Assembly (NCBI GenBank): GCA_949752735.1
Contig: OX457038.1
Coordinates: forward strand, 65,810,182 to 65,874,181
Direction of reading: 5' to 3'
From: Lumbricus terrestris
Lineage: Eukaryota > Annelida > Clitellata > Crassiclitellata > Lumbricidae
DNA length: 64,000 nt
This document shows, piece by piece, positions 1-10,880 of the stretch. Made by a program: the position numbers and the translations under genes. The notes under the pieces were generated by a model, which had not been told where the DNA came from, ran no database searches, and saw nothing but the letters and a program-made list of their open reading frames with translations. Positions within the stretch are counted from its first letter, which is position 1. Each line of letters begins with the position of its first letter.

Positions 1-408
1 GAAAGAGAGGATGAGTAAGTGACAAGCTCTCGAAATGGGCGAGACTCAAATTTATGGACGCAGAATAAACTCCGTTTATAGGCAAGACTTCCGTAATAGC
101 AGAATTTCTTCGATGTAGAAGAATAATAATTATTGCAGACATTGATCGATCTCATTAACTATGGTCGTATCATCGCATGTCGACTTGAACACTGAACAGG
201 TAATAATTTTATGCTTCTGCAGCATCGATATATAATAGGGACATAAACTAAACGACCTCAATTCATACTATTTCTATGGCTGTCAGAGGCTTATTATTTC
301 AGCAGTAGAAAGACTAAATTAATTCACTCTTGAAAGTGTGTGCACTGTGCAATGGCCAAGAAAGCGGATGGTTCTACCTGTGTCATCCGATTGTGTATAT
401 AATAAGCC
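1..408. other. Unannotated AT-rich DNA
   Basis: No conserved frame, repeat or RNA-like structure was seen here. Confidence 0.5.
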
Positions 409-531
409 TGTGTGCATGTGTGCATGTGTGCATGTGTGCATGTGTGCATGTGTGCATGTGTGCATGTGTGCATGTGTGCATGCGTGCATGCGTGCATGCG
501 TGCATGTGTGCATGTGTGCATGCGTGCATGC
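409..531. repeat. (TGTGCATG)n microsatellite
   Basis: An octamer repeat of alternating purine-pyrimidine character, drifting to TGCGTGCATGCG near its right end. It is open in several frames on both strands, giving Met-Cys-rich or Met-His-Thr-Cys-rich pseudo-proteins that are not genes. Confidence 0.95.
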
Positions 532-1696
532 GTATTACGTGTAATACTTTGTATGTACAAATTGTACGTGTATCTATTTGTATGTATATGTTTGCAAGTA
601 TCATGTGTGTAATAAGTATTATTATGAGTGCATGCATGTATCTGCTCATTTGTGTTGTTTGTTTACTGCGTAGTCTCACATACGAACCGAGACCATGATA
701 TCTAAGTGAGAACTGAGAAGGTACTTGTGCAACTTCAGTAGCGAAAATCACGGGGCAGAGGGGATTGCCACCCCAGTTTTAACTTGGACCTGTCTGGCTC
801 CCAAGAATGCAAAACCCACACACAAATTCTGTCTCAAAATCATGTACATATTTACGCCTCTATATAGGCTAGCCTACAAGTTATAATTATGTGTTTTCAT
901 CTGCGTGTCATTCCAGAAAGACGGCCTGTTGCAGGGTTAAGGTAACTGGCCCTGAGAAAGAGGGAGACAGATAGATACCCAGACAGACAAAAATAGACAC
1001 AGAGACAAAGACAGAGATGGAGGTGTAATGGTCTAGAAGAGAGAAAATTAGCGGACAGGGCTGTTTATTGTTTTTAATTAATCCTAGATTGGAATCAGAC
1101 AGCATGTAAGCATGTGGCAGAGAGGTTTAGTTGGTCTTCGAAGGGGAGACCGAATTATCAATCGGAAAATAGGATTAATATGCAGCGAACATAACAAAGA
1201 AATAGCTTAAATATGAGACGACTCGAATGCTCAGTCAGAGAAGGACAGACAGACAGACAGACAGACAGATAAACAGAATTAATTGGACGGCAGGTTGCGT
1301 GGGATTGTCAAGCAAGAATTAGGTTTCTGTGGAGAGAGGACTTGGATGCATTTCGTCCTTGGATATAGAATGAAGGCGGGGGATGATTTCGACAAGGGAA
1401 AGGTTTGGCCTTCGACGAATGGTAAAATTCCCATCATCATCGAGTGCATGACTTGCACCGTCGCGAAAAACGTTCCCCCTCCATCACTTTGATTGATGCT
1501 GGCAACCAATGGATGAAAAGAGCCAACAGTGATGAATAAATGATGGTCTATGGACACGGAAACAGAATTGTTCACGAAATGTTCTTGATGAACCGACGAC
1601 GATTGTAAGCAGTTCCGCAGAGAAGGATGTTCCAGGGGTTCTATGGAACACTTGGAACAGGTTTCAGGTCAAGGGAGCTTGGACATTTTTTCTCTA
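532..1696. other. Unannotated, with a short (GACA)n run
   Basis: No gene recognised. A (GACA)n microsatellite sits at about 1243-1269. Short open frames at 1279-1575 match nothing I recognise. Confidence 0.45.
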
Positions 1697-1986
1697 GACA
1701 TTATCCTTCCGAACATTATTTCCCAGGATAAAACATATTATTCTAAGTTTTTGAACACTCTAGAGGTTATTATATCGTAGCCTGGGGATTATGACCTACC
1801 CATCCGTAGAACAGGGTTCAACTGAAAAGAATCGGGGGACATTATTCCCTGAACATCATTATCCTCCACCGACATAATCCTTCAGGATAAAGCCCCCGAC
1901 AAAAACATATTCTGACGGAAATAGCTGTACTATGTTAAGGTTATTATAACATAGACTGGAGATTATGCTCCACCCTGGGGGGGGAT
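1697..1986. repeat. Diverged direct repeat, two units
   Basis: Two related segments, about 1697-1800 and 1855-1986, each run from 'cattatcctt/cattatcctc' through 'aggataaa', 'catatt', 'ggttattata' and 'gattatg' in the same order. They look like an old tandem duplication. No coding potential was seen. Confidence 0.55.
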
Positions 1987-2031
1987 AATACCTATAGAGA
2001 CAAAGTCCACAGAGATAATGTCCATTCACCC

Positions 2032-2369
2032 CAGGGGCGGATCCAGGGGGGGCCAATCCGGCCATGGCCCCCCCATTTAAAAATTGCAAGGGACGTGGCC
2101 CCCCCATTTGGTTTCAACAAGCCATTAAACAAATGTAGTGGGAGAGAAAAACAGGACATCAGGCCCCCCCCCGATTACAAAATCGCACGGGACTTGGCCC
2201 CCCCGTCGATTCAGCGGCGGATGAAATGGAAAAAAAGGTCATCAGTTTTTTCGGCGGATGAAATGGGTTTTTTCCCGGAAAATTTGGTCGATGACTAAAA
2301 AAATTTTCTCCTGCCTCACAAGACCAAAAATTTTGGCCCCCCCTTCGAAAATTCCTGTATCCGCCCTTG
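2032..2369. mobile_element. hAT-like MITE, CAGGGGCGGAT ends
   Basis: A non-coding element of 338 bp. The left end CAGGGGCGGATCCAGG pairs with the right end, whose reverse complement is CAAGGGCGGATACAGG (14 of 16). Both sides are flanked by the exact 8-bp duplication ATTCACCC (2024-2031 and 2370-2377). An 8-bp duplication and C-A ends fit hAT; no transposase is present. Poly-C/G runs lie just inside both ends. The interior holds the 'aaggtcatcagtttttt ... gatgactaaaaaa' module found in several other elements here. Confidence 0.9.
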
Positions 2370-2377
2370 ATTCACCC

Positions 2378-3248
2378 ATCTCAAGAGGGGATCGTAAATT
2401 TTTAAACGCACGTTTGAACTTGGTGCTTTTCAAATCGAACTCCTCGATACTGCACTTCGGGAACTTTTCCACCAATTAAAAAGTAATTTAGTTAATTTGA
2501 TCCTTTAATAATAAATTATGAAGTTTATCCAATTTTAGTGTTTTCAGTGTTATTGACATTGATTTAGGCTTGCATGAAATAAAAATTATTGGGCGTAAGT
2601 CATATAGATTTGACCTTCTTCTGGTAAATTTATGAGCTGGTGCAAATAACATACACGCGCAATGTATTACGCATACCTCCATATGTCATGTAAGCATACA
2701 GTGTCCAATCATGCATACAGGCATACATTTTAACACATATTAGGATATACATGTGCACATATATATATGCGCATGTACATATAATTGTGTACATACATAC
2801 GTACATTGCTCAAGCTGTTGATGTACACAGGCCTAACATACATACAAGCGCATGCACGCCTTTTGCATTGTACTGCTTCCGAGAATTTCTATTGCGCCTC
2901 CGTAAGTGCATGCTAATCGGAGGCGCTCCCAGTCCGAGATACCCAGAAAAAAATTAAGTGGTATTGAGTCACCAGGTAATGAGTAGGAACGCGTAGACAG
3001 AAGAAGCTGGTTCCATTCCAGCAGATACAAAAAAGACACATGCTGACGTTTTAGCCATGACAGTCGTTGCTCGCGAAACAAAGAGATAATGGCGGTCAAG
3101 TGAACGTATACCAGACCAAGAAGCGCCGATCGCCTCGATGATGTCAGTGACTACCTTTAGTATTGCGGTCTCGTTTGAATGGCATACACATTCGATAGGC
3201 CGACTGATAGAAGACCGACCAGTCGACGACAGGTATACGCTATAGAGC
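2378..3248. other. Unannotated stretch with weak TA/CATAC repeats
   Basis: AT-rich DNA with loose 'catacatac' and 'gtacatac' stretches at about 2690-2850. No conserved coding frame was recognised. Confidence 0.45.
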
Positions 3249-3255
3249 ATGTATG

Positions 3256-3289
<34 letters not shown>

Positions 3290-3475
3290 TGTATGTATTT
3301 ATGTATGTATGTATGTAAGTATGTATGCATACATACATACATACATACATACATACATACATACATACATACATACATACATACATACATACATACATAC
3401 ATACATACATACATACATACATACATACATACATACATACATACATACATACATACATACATACATACATACATA
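3249..3475. repeat. Inverted tetranucleotide array (GTAT)n then (ACAT)n
   Basis: A (GTAT)n array at about 3249-3325 meets its reverse complement (ATAC)n at about 3327-3475, through the palindromic centre 'gtatgcatac'. The arms are about 77 and 149 bp, so the locus can fold as a large hairpin. The Met-Tyr-Val-Cys and Ile-His-Thr-Tyr open frames on both strands are by-products of the repeat. Confidence 0.95.
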
Positions 3476-3716
3476 CACTACTCTGTCAGATGAATGCTGT
3501 CCATGGCGCGCGTTCGAGAAGCTTTGTTCGTTCGGTGCAGTCGTACAACAATAAGATCCGCTAAAATGCTTGAAAGGAGGGTCATTGTCAGTTTTATTTA
3601 TGTACTGCACCGCATGCTTATCTTTACTTCTCACCTAGTGCATGAGAAGCGGAACTAATGATCCGTGAGTCTAATGGAGAACACGTTGTCCAAGGGCAAA
3701 GGTGAAACCTAAGCAA
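3476..3716. other. Unannotated spacer
   Basis: Nothing supportable between the tetranucleotide array and the (TA)n run. Confidence 0.4.
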
Positions 3717-3762
3717 TATATATATATATATATAATATATATATATATATAGACTATATATA
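3717..3762. repeat. (TA)n microsatellite
   Basis: Nearly uninterrupted TA dinucleotides. Confidence 0.9.
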
Positions 3763-3871
3763 TCGGTGATTAGAATTAGAGAATTAGCGCTTGCTGCTTT
3801 TCCGCTTTTGTTCTATCTTCCAGTGGAATGAATTGGAATGCAACTGGAGACGAGGGAATTATGGTAGACAG

Positions 3872-4560
3872 CTGTTCAGTCTGTCGCTGTCTGCCTCTGT
3901 CTGCCTCTGCCTGCCTCTGTCTGTCTCTGCCTGCCTCTGTCTACCACTGTCTGCCTCTGTCCATCTATATAATTAAATCCTTTTTTCTGTCTTTCAATTC
4001 CTTCCCAACCCTATAGATATCACACTGTTGTCACATGTATAACTCTGGTGCTCTTGCTGTCTTCCAAGAATTGTTCTCTTTCGCGCTCTTGTTCCTTTTC
4101 CCGTTCTCTCTCTTCCCCTCTCTCTGTCTCACTTTCTCTCTCATCCTCCCTCTTTCCCTCTCTATCTCCCTCTTTCTTTCTTTCTCTCCCTCTCCCCCTC
4201 TCTCTCGTGCCTCATCCCGCGTTTGCTCTATCTCTGTCTCTCCTCATTTGCATATTTTGCGGTTTTTCTCTGGAATTTCCTTTGAGCGAAAAACTATTGT
4301 TGAGAAACAGAGGGAGATACAGGCAGAGCAAAAGAGAGAGCAAAAGAGAGAGCAAAAGAGAAAGAGAAAGAGAGCAAAAGAGAGAGAAAAAGAGAGCATG
4401 CATATAATATGCTGTTGGTGGAAAGGGGATGAGTGAAGGAACTATAGGGACTCTGTAAAAGATGCATCCAACGCCAGAGACATCTCTCTGTCTCTGTCTC
4501 TGTCTCTGTCTATGTCTATGTCTCTGTCTATGTCTATGTCTCTGTTTGTCTCTTTCTTCT
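3872..4560. repeat. Alternating pyrimidine and purine simple-repeat block
   Basis: CTGTCTGCCTCTG-type units (about 3880-3965) are followed by a CT-rich tract (about 4070-4230), a GA-rich tract with a 12-bp 'gagagcaaaaga' unit (about 4310-4400), and CTGTCTCTGTCTATG units (about 4480-4560). Opposite-strand purine bias over a few hundred bases could let the arms pair. Open frames here are Ser/Leu- or Arg/Glu/Lys-rich artefacts. Confidence 0.85.
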
Positions 4561-4714
4561 TCTCTGTGCATGGACATCTCAATTGTTGCTTCGATGACCA
4601 ACTCCGCCACAAAATCCGACCATGAAACATTGCGCAGTTCATCCACAAGGAAGCTTGCGCGTCATGCAAACCAAACATTCGTCGGTATACATGTATACTT
4701 GTATAGTCTATGCA

Positions 4715-4820
4715 TAGACAGAGAGACAGAGAGGGTGGCAGAGAAGGACAGAGGGACTAAGACAGACAGACAGAATGATAGACGGTCAGAGAGAGAGAGA
4801 GCGCGAGTGAGAGATAGAGG
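4715..4820. repeat. GA/GACA-rich simple repeat
   Basis: Degenerate (GACAGA)n and (GA)n sequence with no coding content. Confidence 0.8.
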
Positions 4821-5287
4821 CGGACAGATAGACAAACAAATATTTGTATGCACAGATACAATGATAGTCTTGATAAATATATTAATGTGAGATCGACGAT
4901 AGAGGCAGCCGTCATTAAGAACTATATACGGACTATAAGCTGCAGTCGCGAATTTACCAACTGTCACTCGTCACGATAATAAGAATGAGCCATAGGCACC
5001 CGTCATTCACCTTGTCGTCACTGTTCAGGTGCATTTTTGAAACCTAGAGAACGCACATGTATATAGCCTATTATATATGCATAAAAATTATATATATACA
5101 GAGAGAGAGACAGACAGACAGACGGACGGACAGAGCAATCCAAGGCAGAGGAGGACAAGAGAAGAGCGAAAAAGAGGAGATAGGCGAAAATATGAAAATA
5201 CGCATAATAATATAAGAATGAGCTGAGAGTGCAAAAAGCGAAGAAGTTCTGGAAAAAAAGTCCACCGTTAACGGACACAAAAGAATG
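4821..5287. other. Unannotated, with a short GACA/TA run
   Basis: A short (GACA)n stretch at about 5100-5135 beside a TA-rich patch. No gene was recognised. Confidence 0.4.
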
Positions 5288-5678
5288 TTAAAAGAGCATG
5301 TGGCAAAGAGCATGTGACAAAGAGCATGTGACAAAGAGCATGTGACAAAGAGCATGTGGCAAAGAGCATGTGACAAAGAGCATGTGACAAAGAGCATGTG
5401 ACAAAGATCATGTGACAAAGAGCATGTGACAAAGAGCATGTGACAAAGAGCATGTGACAAAGAGCATGCAACAAAGAGCATGTGACAAAGAGCATGTGAC
5501 AAAGAGCATGTGACAAAGAGCATGTGACAAAGATCATGTGACAAAGAGCATGTGACAAAGAGCATGTGACAAAGAGCATGTGACAAAGAGCATGTGACAA
5601 AGAACATGTGGCAAAGAGCATGTGACAAAGAGCATGTGACAAAGAGCATGCAACAAAGAGCATGTGACAAAGAGCATG
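5288..5678. repeat. 14-bp minisatellite, about 28 units
   Basis: Consensus unit AAAGAGCATGTGAC. Variant units (...TGTGGC, ...TGCAAC and AAAGATCATG) recur at intervals, indicating larger block duplications. Since 14 is not a multiple of 3, all frames rotate through the unit, giving 150-200-codon minus-strand open frames of Leu-Cys-His-Met-Phe-Val type. These are artefacts. Confidence 0.95.
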
Positions 5679-6090
5679 TCGTAACGCGTAGGCCCTACAA
5701 CCAAGAGCAATATTATTGCCAAACAGCATGAAAAACGAGTGCAGCTGTGCAGGTATACACTGATAATTTTGCTACAACCTTCGTTCGCTCTAGCAAATCT
5801 TGATGCAATAATTGGTAACGATGTGATAAAGATAATTAATTTACTTCTAATTGTGTACGACTGTTTTCATCACTACCGGGTATATAAAATTATAACCATT
5901 TTTACATTTCATTTATATCATTTGAACAATTTTTCACTAACCCATTCACACTTTCATACTCAATCTCATACTATTTTGTTTTCATAATTCTATTTTCAAT
6001 GTTTGTTACTAATTCATTGCTACTGCTAATATGCAATGCATGGTTGAAAGAAAAGATTTAAAGGATTAAAAAGGCGATCGCATCAGTTTC
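5679..6090. other. Unannotated AT-rich DNA
   Basis: No gene or repeat was identified; the short open frames have no recognisable similarity. Confidence 0.4.
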
Positions 6091-6151
6091 AACGGTTGGT
6101 ACACGACATAGCCTAATGGTTGGTCCACGACATAACGGTTGGTACACGACA
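6091..6151. repeat. Short tandem triplicate
   Basis: Three copies of about 20 bp around 'ggttggtacacgacat' (the second has 'ggtccacgacat'). Confidence 0.8.
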
Positions 6152-6828
6152 TGGCTTTCGAGGGATATCAAGAACAAACTATGATCTAAAAGTTGGCATT
6201 TGTCATTACATAGCTAAATTCCTTGCCATTGCCCGTCAATGTTTAAATTCCTTGAGGCTATTGAGCGTTAGGAAGGGCTTGTAAGTAGGTGCTGATGGAG
6301 ACAAAAGACATTATGTCTATAGTGAGATGTCGATAAAGCTGAAAACAATGAAATCGCTCAGCTGCTCAAGCTTCTCAGAGATAATTATCGTACTGAACTG
6401 TATATGACCATTTAAACCGCTTTTCAGAAGCGCTCCCAATGCAATCGACCACAAGAGAAAAGGTTGGATTTGAAGCGAGAGGCAGTTTTGGAAAGACAAT
6501 CATGGAGAAAGGCGGAGCGAACTAATGATGGAAATCCATTCCGTAGAGAAGGACCTTTGCATTTTGCATGCAGGCAAATGATCTGGACGAAGTCCTTGCA
6601 GATTCTTAGACTAGTCTTTTATAACATAGTTGATTAGTGAATAAGTTTAATTAAATTCGCGTAAATTTGGTGTAATTTTTATTTTCTGTTGGTAAGTTTT
6701 ACATGACCAAAGTTGCAGTTGTTGTCATGTCGATATTGTATTGTATTGTATTTAAGTATTTATATGCCAGTTGTGTCACGTGTTTTATTTTCTTCTAACT
6801 TCTTGTTCGTAAGCCAATCAGAGTAATC
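6152..6828. other. Unannotated stretch
   Basis: No conserved frame or structure was recognised. Confidence 0.4.
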
Positions 6829-7211
6829 AAATCAGCCCAATCACAGGCAGTATAGGCTACTCTGTCTATATCTGTCTGTCTATCTGTCTGTCTGTCCCTC
6901 TCTGCAATTATGTGTCTCTGTCTCTCCCCTCCACCCCATTTCCTCGGCATTGTCAAATCAGCCCAATCACAGGCAGTATAGGCTACTCTGTCTATATCTG
7001 TCTGTCTATCTGTCTGTCTGTCCCTCTCTGCAATTATGTGTCTCTGTCTCTCCCCTCCACCCCATTTCCTCGGCATTGTCAAATCAGCCCAATCACAGGC
7101 AGTATAGGCTACTCTGTCTATATCTGTCTGTCTATCTGTCTGTCTGTCCCTCTCTGCAATTATGTGTCTCTATATATCTCCCCCTCCATGCACCCCATTT
7201 CCTCGGCATTG
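6829..7211. repeat. 126-bp tandem repeat, three copies
   Basis: Copies start at 6829, 6955 and 7081 with 'aaatcagcccaatcac'. The first two are virtually identical; the third diverges near its 3' end ('tctatatatctccccc'). Each holds a (CTGT)n stretch. Since 126 is divisible by 3, the frames stay open across copies, but the peptide is low-complexity and not credible as a gene. Confidence 0.95.
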
Positions 7212-7741
7212 TCACTCGTAGATATGGAAATAAAACACTGTAGTCGAGCGTCAATGGATTACTAAACAACATGCCAATCAATTCGTTCTCAAATGACGGC
7301 CACGATATCCCATATCGCATGAAAATGTCGAATCATTTGTTCGACCAGACACCGGATGATTGACACGCGAGATTGGAGATCGTCTCTTTGGAATAGGCTA
7401 ATATTCTCAGTGGACGAAATGCAAACGACTCGTTCTGAATATACTTCTCCTCATGAAAAATAGTAGCTTTACAAAAACGACAGTCAATCGTTCTGAATTG
7501 AAAAGTTGATAGTCTATGCGATTCACTTTCAAAGACGCTTCAGTATCTTTATTGTCGGAAATGCTGGAATGCCATTTCCAACTTCTCAACTTTTCGGTTA
7601 CAAACTGAGCAAGTTTTCTGTTCCTCCACAAACGGTGTCAATCACCATTCAATTGCATCAGGTTCCTCTGTATATCCCCCTCGAGATTTCCACACATCGC
7701 TTCAAGAATTCGCAGGACCTACCACCACCTTCTAATCATCG
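7212..7741. other. Unannotated stretch
   Basis: Open frames of 74 and 124 codons overlap on opposite strands here, but neither resembles a known family. Confidence 0.4.
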
Positions 7742-7749
7742 GCCGAAAC

Positions 7750-8100
7750 CAGGGCTGTACACGAGGGTATACGCGGGTATACAGCGTATACTCACCTCCG
7801 GGGAAAAACGACAGCGTATACTCACCTCCCGAAAAGTAGGGTATACGCGGGTAAAAAGCAGGGTACACCGTACACGCTAGTAAATCAGGCGCAGCGGATG
7901 TTTTGGGATAAAACAAGGTCGTCAGATTTTTCGCAGAGGAAAATGGATAAAATTTTCCCGAGATTTTGGCCGGATGACTAAAAAAAGGTCGTCAGTTTTT
8001 TCGGGCGGGAGAATGAACGAAATTTTCCCGAGATTAGGTCGTCGGAAAATTTTCTCCCGGTCAGCGTGTACTCGCCTCAAAATTTACCAGTACAGCCCTG
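7750..8100. mobile_element. hAT-like MITE, CAGGGCTGTAC ends
   Basis: 351 bp. Left end CAGGGCTGTACACG; the reverse complement of the right end is CAGGGCTGTACTGG. The flanks GCCGAAAC (7742-7749) and GCCGAAGC (8101-8108) differ at one base. The interior has GTATAC-rich repeats on the left and two copies of the 'gactaaaaaaaggtcgtcag ... attttcccgagatt' module on the right. Non-coding. Confidence 0.85.
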
Positions 8101-8513
8101 GCCGAAGCGACATCCGCCTTAGCAGCTACCCCTCCCTTCTGAATCTCTGACAACTCGGACCTCCATTCTTCTTTTTCCTCTTGGACAGGGCCGTCTTATG
8201 GTCATTGTAGGCCCTAGGCACTTTTGCATATTAATCTATTCGTAGGCCCCTGGGGTCTATCCACCTCCTACTCAACTCTGTATTAATTCAAATTGCAACA
8301 CATTTTACATTATTTCTTAAAATTATGCTGAACCATGTTTTGTGAAAGCATTCAGTTTTGATTTTAAATCTCAATCAACTTTTTGTAATATATATTTTTG
8401 ATATCCGCTAAATGTAATATTTTCGACTTTTGGTGCGCGGCGTTTCGGTCTAAATTCTATTGAAAAATCGCCATCGCTTTTTAAATTTTAATTTGTTAAA
8501 TTATTAATACAAA

Positions 8514-8802
8514 CAGGGCCGGATTAAGAAATGTGGGGGCCCTGTTCGGGAAATTTTTTGCGGATATTCGGACGAAAATTCTGATGATTTTTTTTAGTCG
8601 TTTGGTCGCAATTTTCGTAGATTGTACCGATTATTTCCCCTCCAAAAAGTTGATGACCTTTGTTTTTAGTAGTTTGGTTGAAATTTGCAAAAAATCTAAT
8701 CTGAAAATTGTCGGAAATTTTTTCACGCATGTGTGGGGGCCCCCGAAAGTGTGGGGGCCCCTGTTCGGCCGAACATGTTGAACATGCCTTAATCCGGCCC
8801 TG
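8514..8802. mobile_element. hAT-like MITE, CAGGGCCGGATTAAG ends, nested
   Basis: 289 bp inside the older hAT copy. The ends CAGGGCCGGATTAAG and their exact reverse complement are flanked by AATACAAA (8506-8513) and AACACAAA (8803-8810), one mismatch. 'gtgggggcccctgttcgg' lies subterminally. The interior carries the shared module in reverse orientation ('aaaaagttgatgacctttg'). Same family as 28056-29447 and the decayed copy at 39080. Confidence 0.9.
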
Positions 8803-8889
8803 AACACAAATTTTTAAAAAAATCAGGTTTGATGGTTATAAGAGGAAACACGAGTCTGGATTTGAGAAACCAATAAATCTGTAGCTGAA

Positions 8890-9153
8890 ATGATTAGGTC
8901 ACAAATAGCTGACAAGCTGGTCTCCAGTTTTCCAAATGTCAATATTGCTTTTCGAATTTATCTTTCTATTTTTGGAACAAGTTGTGAAGGTGAACGTTCT
9001 TTTTCGAAACTGAAAATTATAAAAAATTACCTTCGGTCAGCGTTGGGACAGGCACGATTATCCTCCCTTGCATTACTTTCAACTGAAAACGACTTAGGCC
9101 TAATGGGAGAAATGACACTTGAAGACGTTATAAGCGATTTCCCGAATGGATAG
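8890..9153 (+). pseudogene. hAT transposase, C-terminal dimerisation fragment
   Basis: This is the C-terminal 87 codons of a hAT-superfamily transposase, the part that mediates subunit contact in the nucleus during cut-and-paste transposition. The frame contains 'SCEGERSFSKLKIIKNYLRS' (about residues 32-51) then 'LSSLALLSTEND', the standard hATC signature, and ends at a stop after 'EDVISDFPNG'. Full hAT transposases run to roughly 600 residues or more; the BED finger, RNase H-fold DDE core and most of the insertion domain are absent. The first Met is simply the first in the remnant and not a proven start. It sits between the terminal repeats of the element at 8186-9405 in + orientation. This copy cannot be active. 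Resemblance is to the ZMYM/52-kDa-repressor-like hAT group, judged from motif pattern only. Confidence 0.88.
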
Positions 9154-9508
9154 AGCCGCAAAATAAACATAATAGGCCTATAGCTTAGCCAATAGGTTAC
9201 TATTTCATTAGCTAACTCAAGCCTTAAAAAAGTAGCTCGTTAAAATTAAATTTGCAAGTTTTCGTTTTCTGTTTGCTTTTTCCGGTCATTGACCAATCAC
9301 TGCATTTATTTTTAAATATTTTTTTTTCAGGATTTCGTAGGCCCCTGGTAAGTTCGTAGGCCCTAGGCACAGTGCCTACTGTGCCTACTGGATAAGACGG
9401 CCCTGCTCTTGGACTTATTTTCTGTATATACTGGCCTGACTACGACTTGGTTGTCGCTTGCCGACGCCTTGCTAATTAAAGTTGGGGCGATAGAAGCTTA
9501 GGCGCACG

Positions 9509-9786
<278 letters not shown>

Positions 9787-10067
9787 GTACAAGAACTAGG
9801 ACGAAAGATCTCAGCAGCCAAAGGTGACCAGCGTGAGACCAGCCATCTGCTCCAGCGCCTATCAGTCGCCCTGCAAATCGGAAACTCTGTCGATTTTAGG
9901 AACAACTGACTCAAACAGTCAAGACACCTGGAAGTCTTGGTCTGAATGACTACGTTACCTAATGTTCAAAAGGAGCATAGACATTAGCCTGTAAATGACT
10001 TTGTCATTGTCTTTGGAAAAAAATAAATGTGTGTTATAAAAAAAAAATAAAAAAAAATAAAAAAAAA

Positions 10068-10070
<3 letters not shown>
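9787..10070 (+). pseudogene. LINE 3' end: RT C-terminus, 3' UTR and A-rich tail
   Basis: The last 40 codons of a non-LTR retrotransposon reverse-transcriptase polyprotein (9787-9909), followed by about 115 bp of untranslated DNA and an A-rich tail (10037-10068). The frame reads ELGRKISAAKGDQRETSHLL then QRLSVALQIGNSVDF before TGA. This 'ELGRR-G--RE---L-QRLS-ALQ-GN' pattern is a recurrent C-terminus in invertebrate LINE-like polyproteins. It is 5'-truncated, as usual for target-primed reverse transcription, with no start codon. It is bounded on both sides by (ATA)n. The clade cannot be named from so short a stretch. Confidence 0.7.

Positions 10071-10131
<61 letters not shown>
10069..10131. 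repeat. (AAT)n microsatellite tail
   Basis: Continuous AAT repeat after the A-rich LINE tail, leading straight into the next LINE fragment. Confidence 0.95.
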
Positions 10132-10134
<3 letters not shown>

Positions 10135-10253
10135 TTCCAGCGGATCTCAGTGGCTCTTCAACGAGGTAATGCTATCTGCCTCTCGGGAACAATGCCACTG
10201 CTCCCCGAGCTGTGAATGACATTCAGCTGAACGACTTTTCCACCTGTTGAAGT
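10132..10253 (+). pseudogene. Second LINE 3' end: RT C-terminus
   Basis: The frame 10132-10215 reads FQRISVALQRGNAICLSGTM then PLLPEL and stop. It aligns with the QRLSVALQ-GN segment of the copy at 9787, so both are 3' ends of related LINEs in the same orientation. About 38 bp of 3' UTR follows, then (ATA)n. It is heavily 5'-truncated; the ATG at 10132 partly comes from the preceding (AAT)n and is not a real start. Not functional. Confidence 0.65.
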
Positions 10254-10254
10254 G

Positions 10255-10337
<83 letters not shown>
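10254..10337. repeat. (ATA)n microsatellite tail
   Basis: Perfect ATA repeat immediately after the second LINE 3' end. Confidence 0.95.
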
Positions 10338-10454
10338 TAATGTTGTTCTCTTGTGCCGCGAGATGCGCTGAAACATCTAGAAAGAAAGTGACAGACGGCT
10401 TGCGTAAACATGTTTTCCGAGCGTCTTACCAACCTGTCATCATTGGCTGCTATA

Positions 10455-10535
10455 AATTCATTCATTCATTCATTATTAGCATTTATATAGCGCCCCTTCA
10501 AGAAACTACTCAGAGGCGCTCCCAGCCCAGCCAAG
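10455..10535 (-). repeat. SINE/LINE 3' tail, 'tatagcgcc' type
   Basis: (ATTC)n, then 'atttatatagcgcccctt', then 'ctcagaggcgctccc'. This is the 3' end, read on the minus strand, of the dispersed family that also ends in GGGGCGCTATA at 27803-28033, 52655-52780 and 59925-60052. The 5' part is missing. Confidence 0.6.
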
Positions 10536-10880
10536 GCAAAATATATTTATTATAAATCTTAGTAAGAAACTATGCAATAGCCTATCTCGACCTATTTGTC
10601 GCTGAATAAAATATATTTATTATCCTGTTGTTATTAGTTGCTATAGATGAAAACAACACGCTGTTTTGTCTATTGTTTACTGCGAGTGCCTTTCGAGCAT
10701 TTCAGTAGTCGACCAAAATGCAAAAGCTAAATATCGGACTGGTTCTATTACACTGGCTAGAGTCCCGATTTGTTTCCACGACCTTTGTATCTATGTGAGC
10801 GGTCCTCAGTAATCCGAGTCTGCAGAGTCTGCAGTTATGAAAATTCAGGGCGTCATCTGGGAATAGGGTGAGGTTTAAAC
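10536..10880. other. Unannotated stretch
   Basis: A 125-codon minus-strand frame crosses this part (10702-11079) but is rich in Pro/Thr/His from simple repeats and not recognisable. Confidence 0.4.

Larger units (their letters stand above)
8186..9405 (+). mobile_element. hAT transposon remnant with intact ends and TSD
   Basis: The terminal inverted repeats are the 13-bp CAGGGCCGTCTTA, perfect at both ends, and are flanked by the exact 8-bp duplication CTCTTGGA (8178-8185 and 9406-9413). 'aggccctaggcac' also recurs in inverted/direct form near both ends. It spans 1220 bp, of which 289 bp is a later nested insertion (8514-8802). It retains only the transposase C-terminus, so most of the original coding region was deleted before or after insertion. 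Confidence 0.93.

Noticed and set aside
3157..3634. Met-Tyr-Val-Cys and Ile-His-Thr-Tyr repeat proteins
   Set aside because: Tetranucleotide repeats give four-residue peptide repeats in all frames; also seen at 53914-54249.
5071..5729. Minus-strand frames of 153-199 codons, Leu-Cys-His-Met-rich
   Set aside because: Produced by the 14-bp minisatellite; no start context, domain or splice signal.
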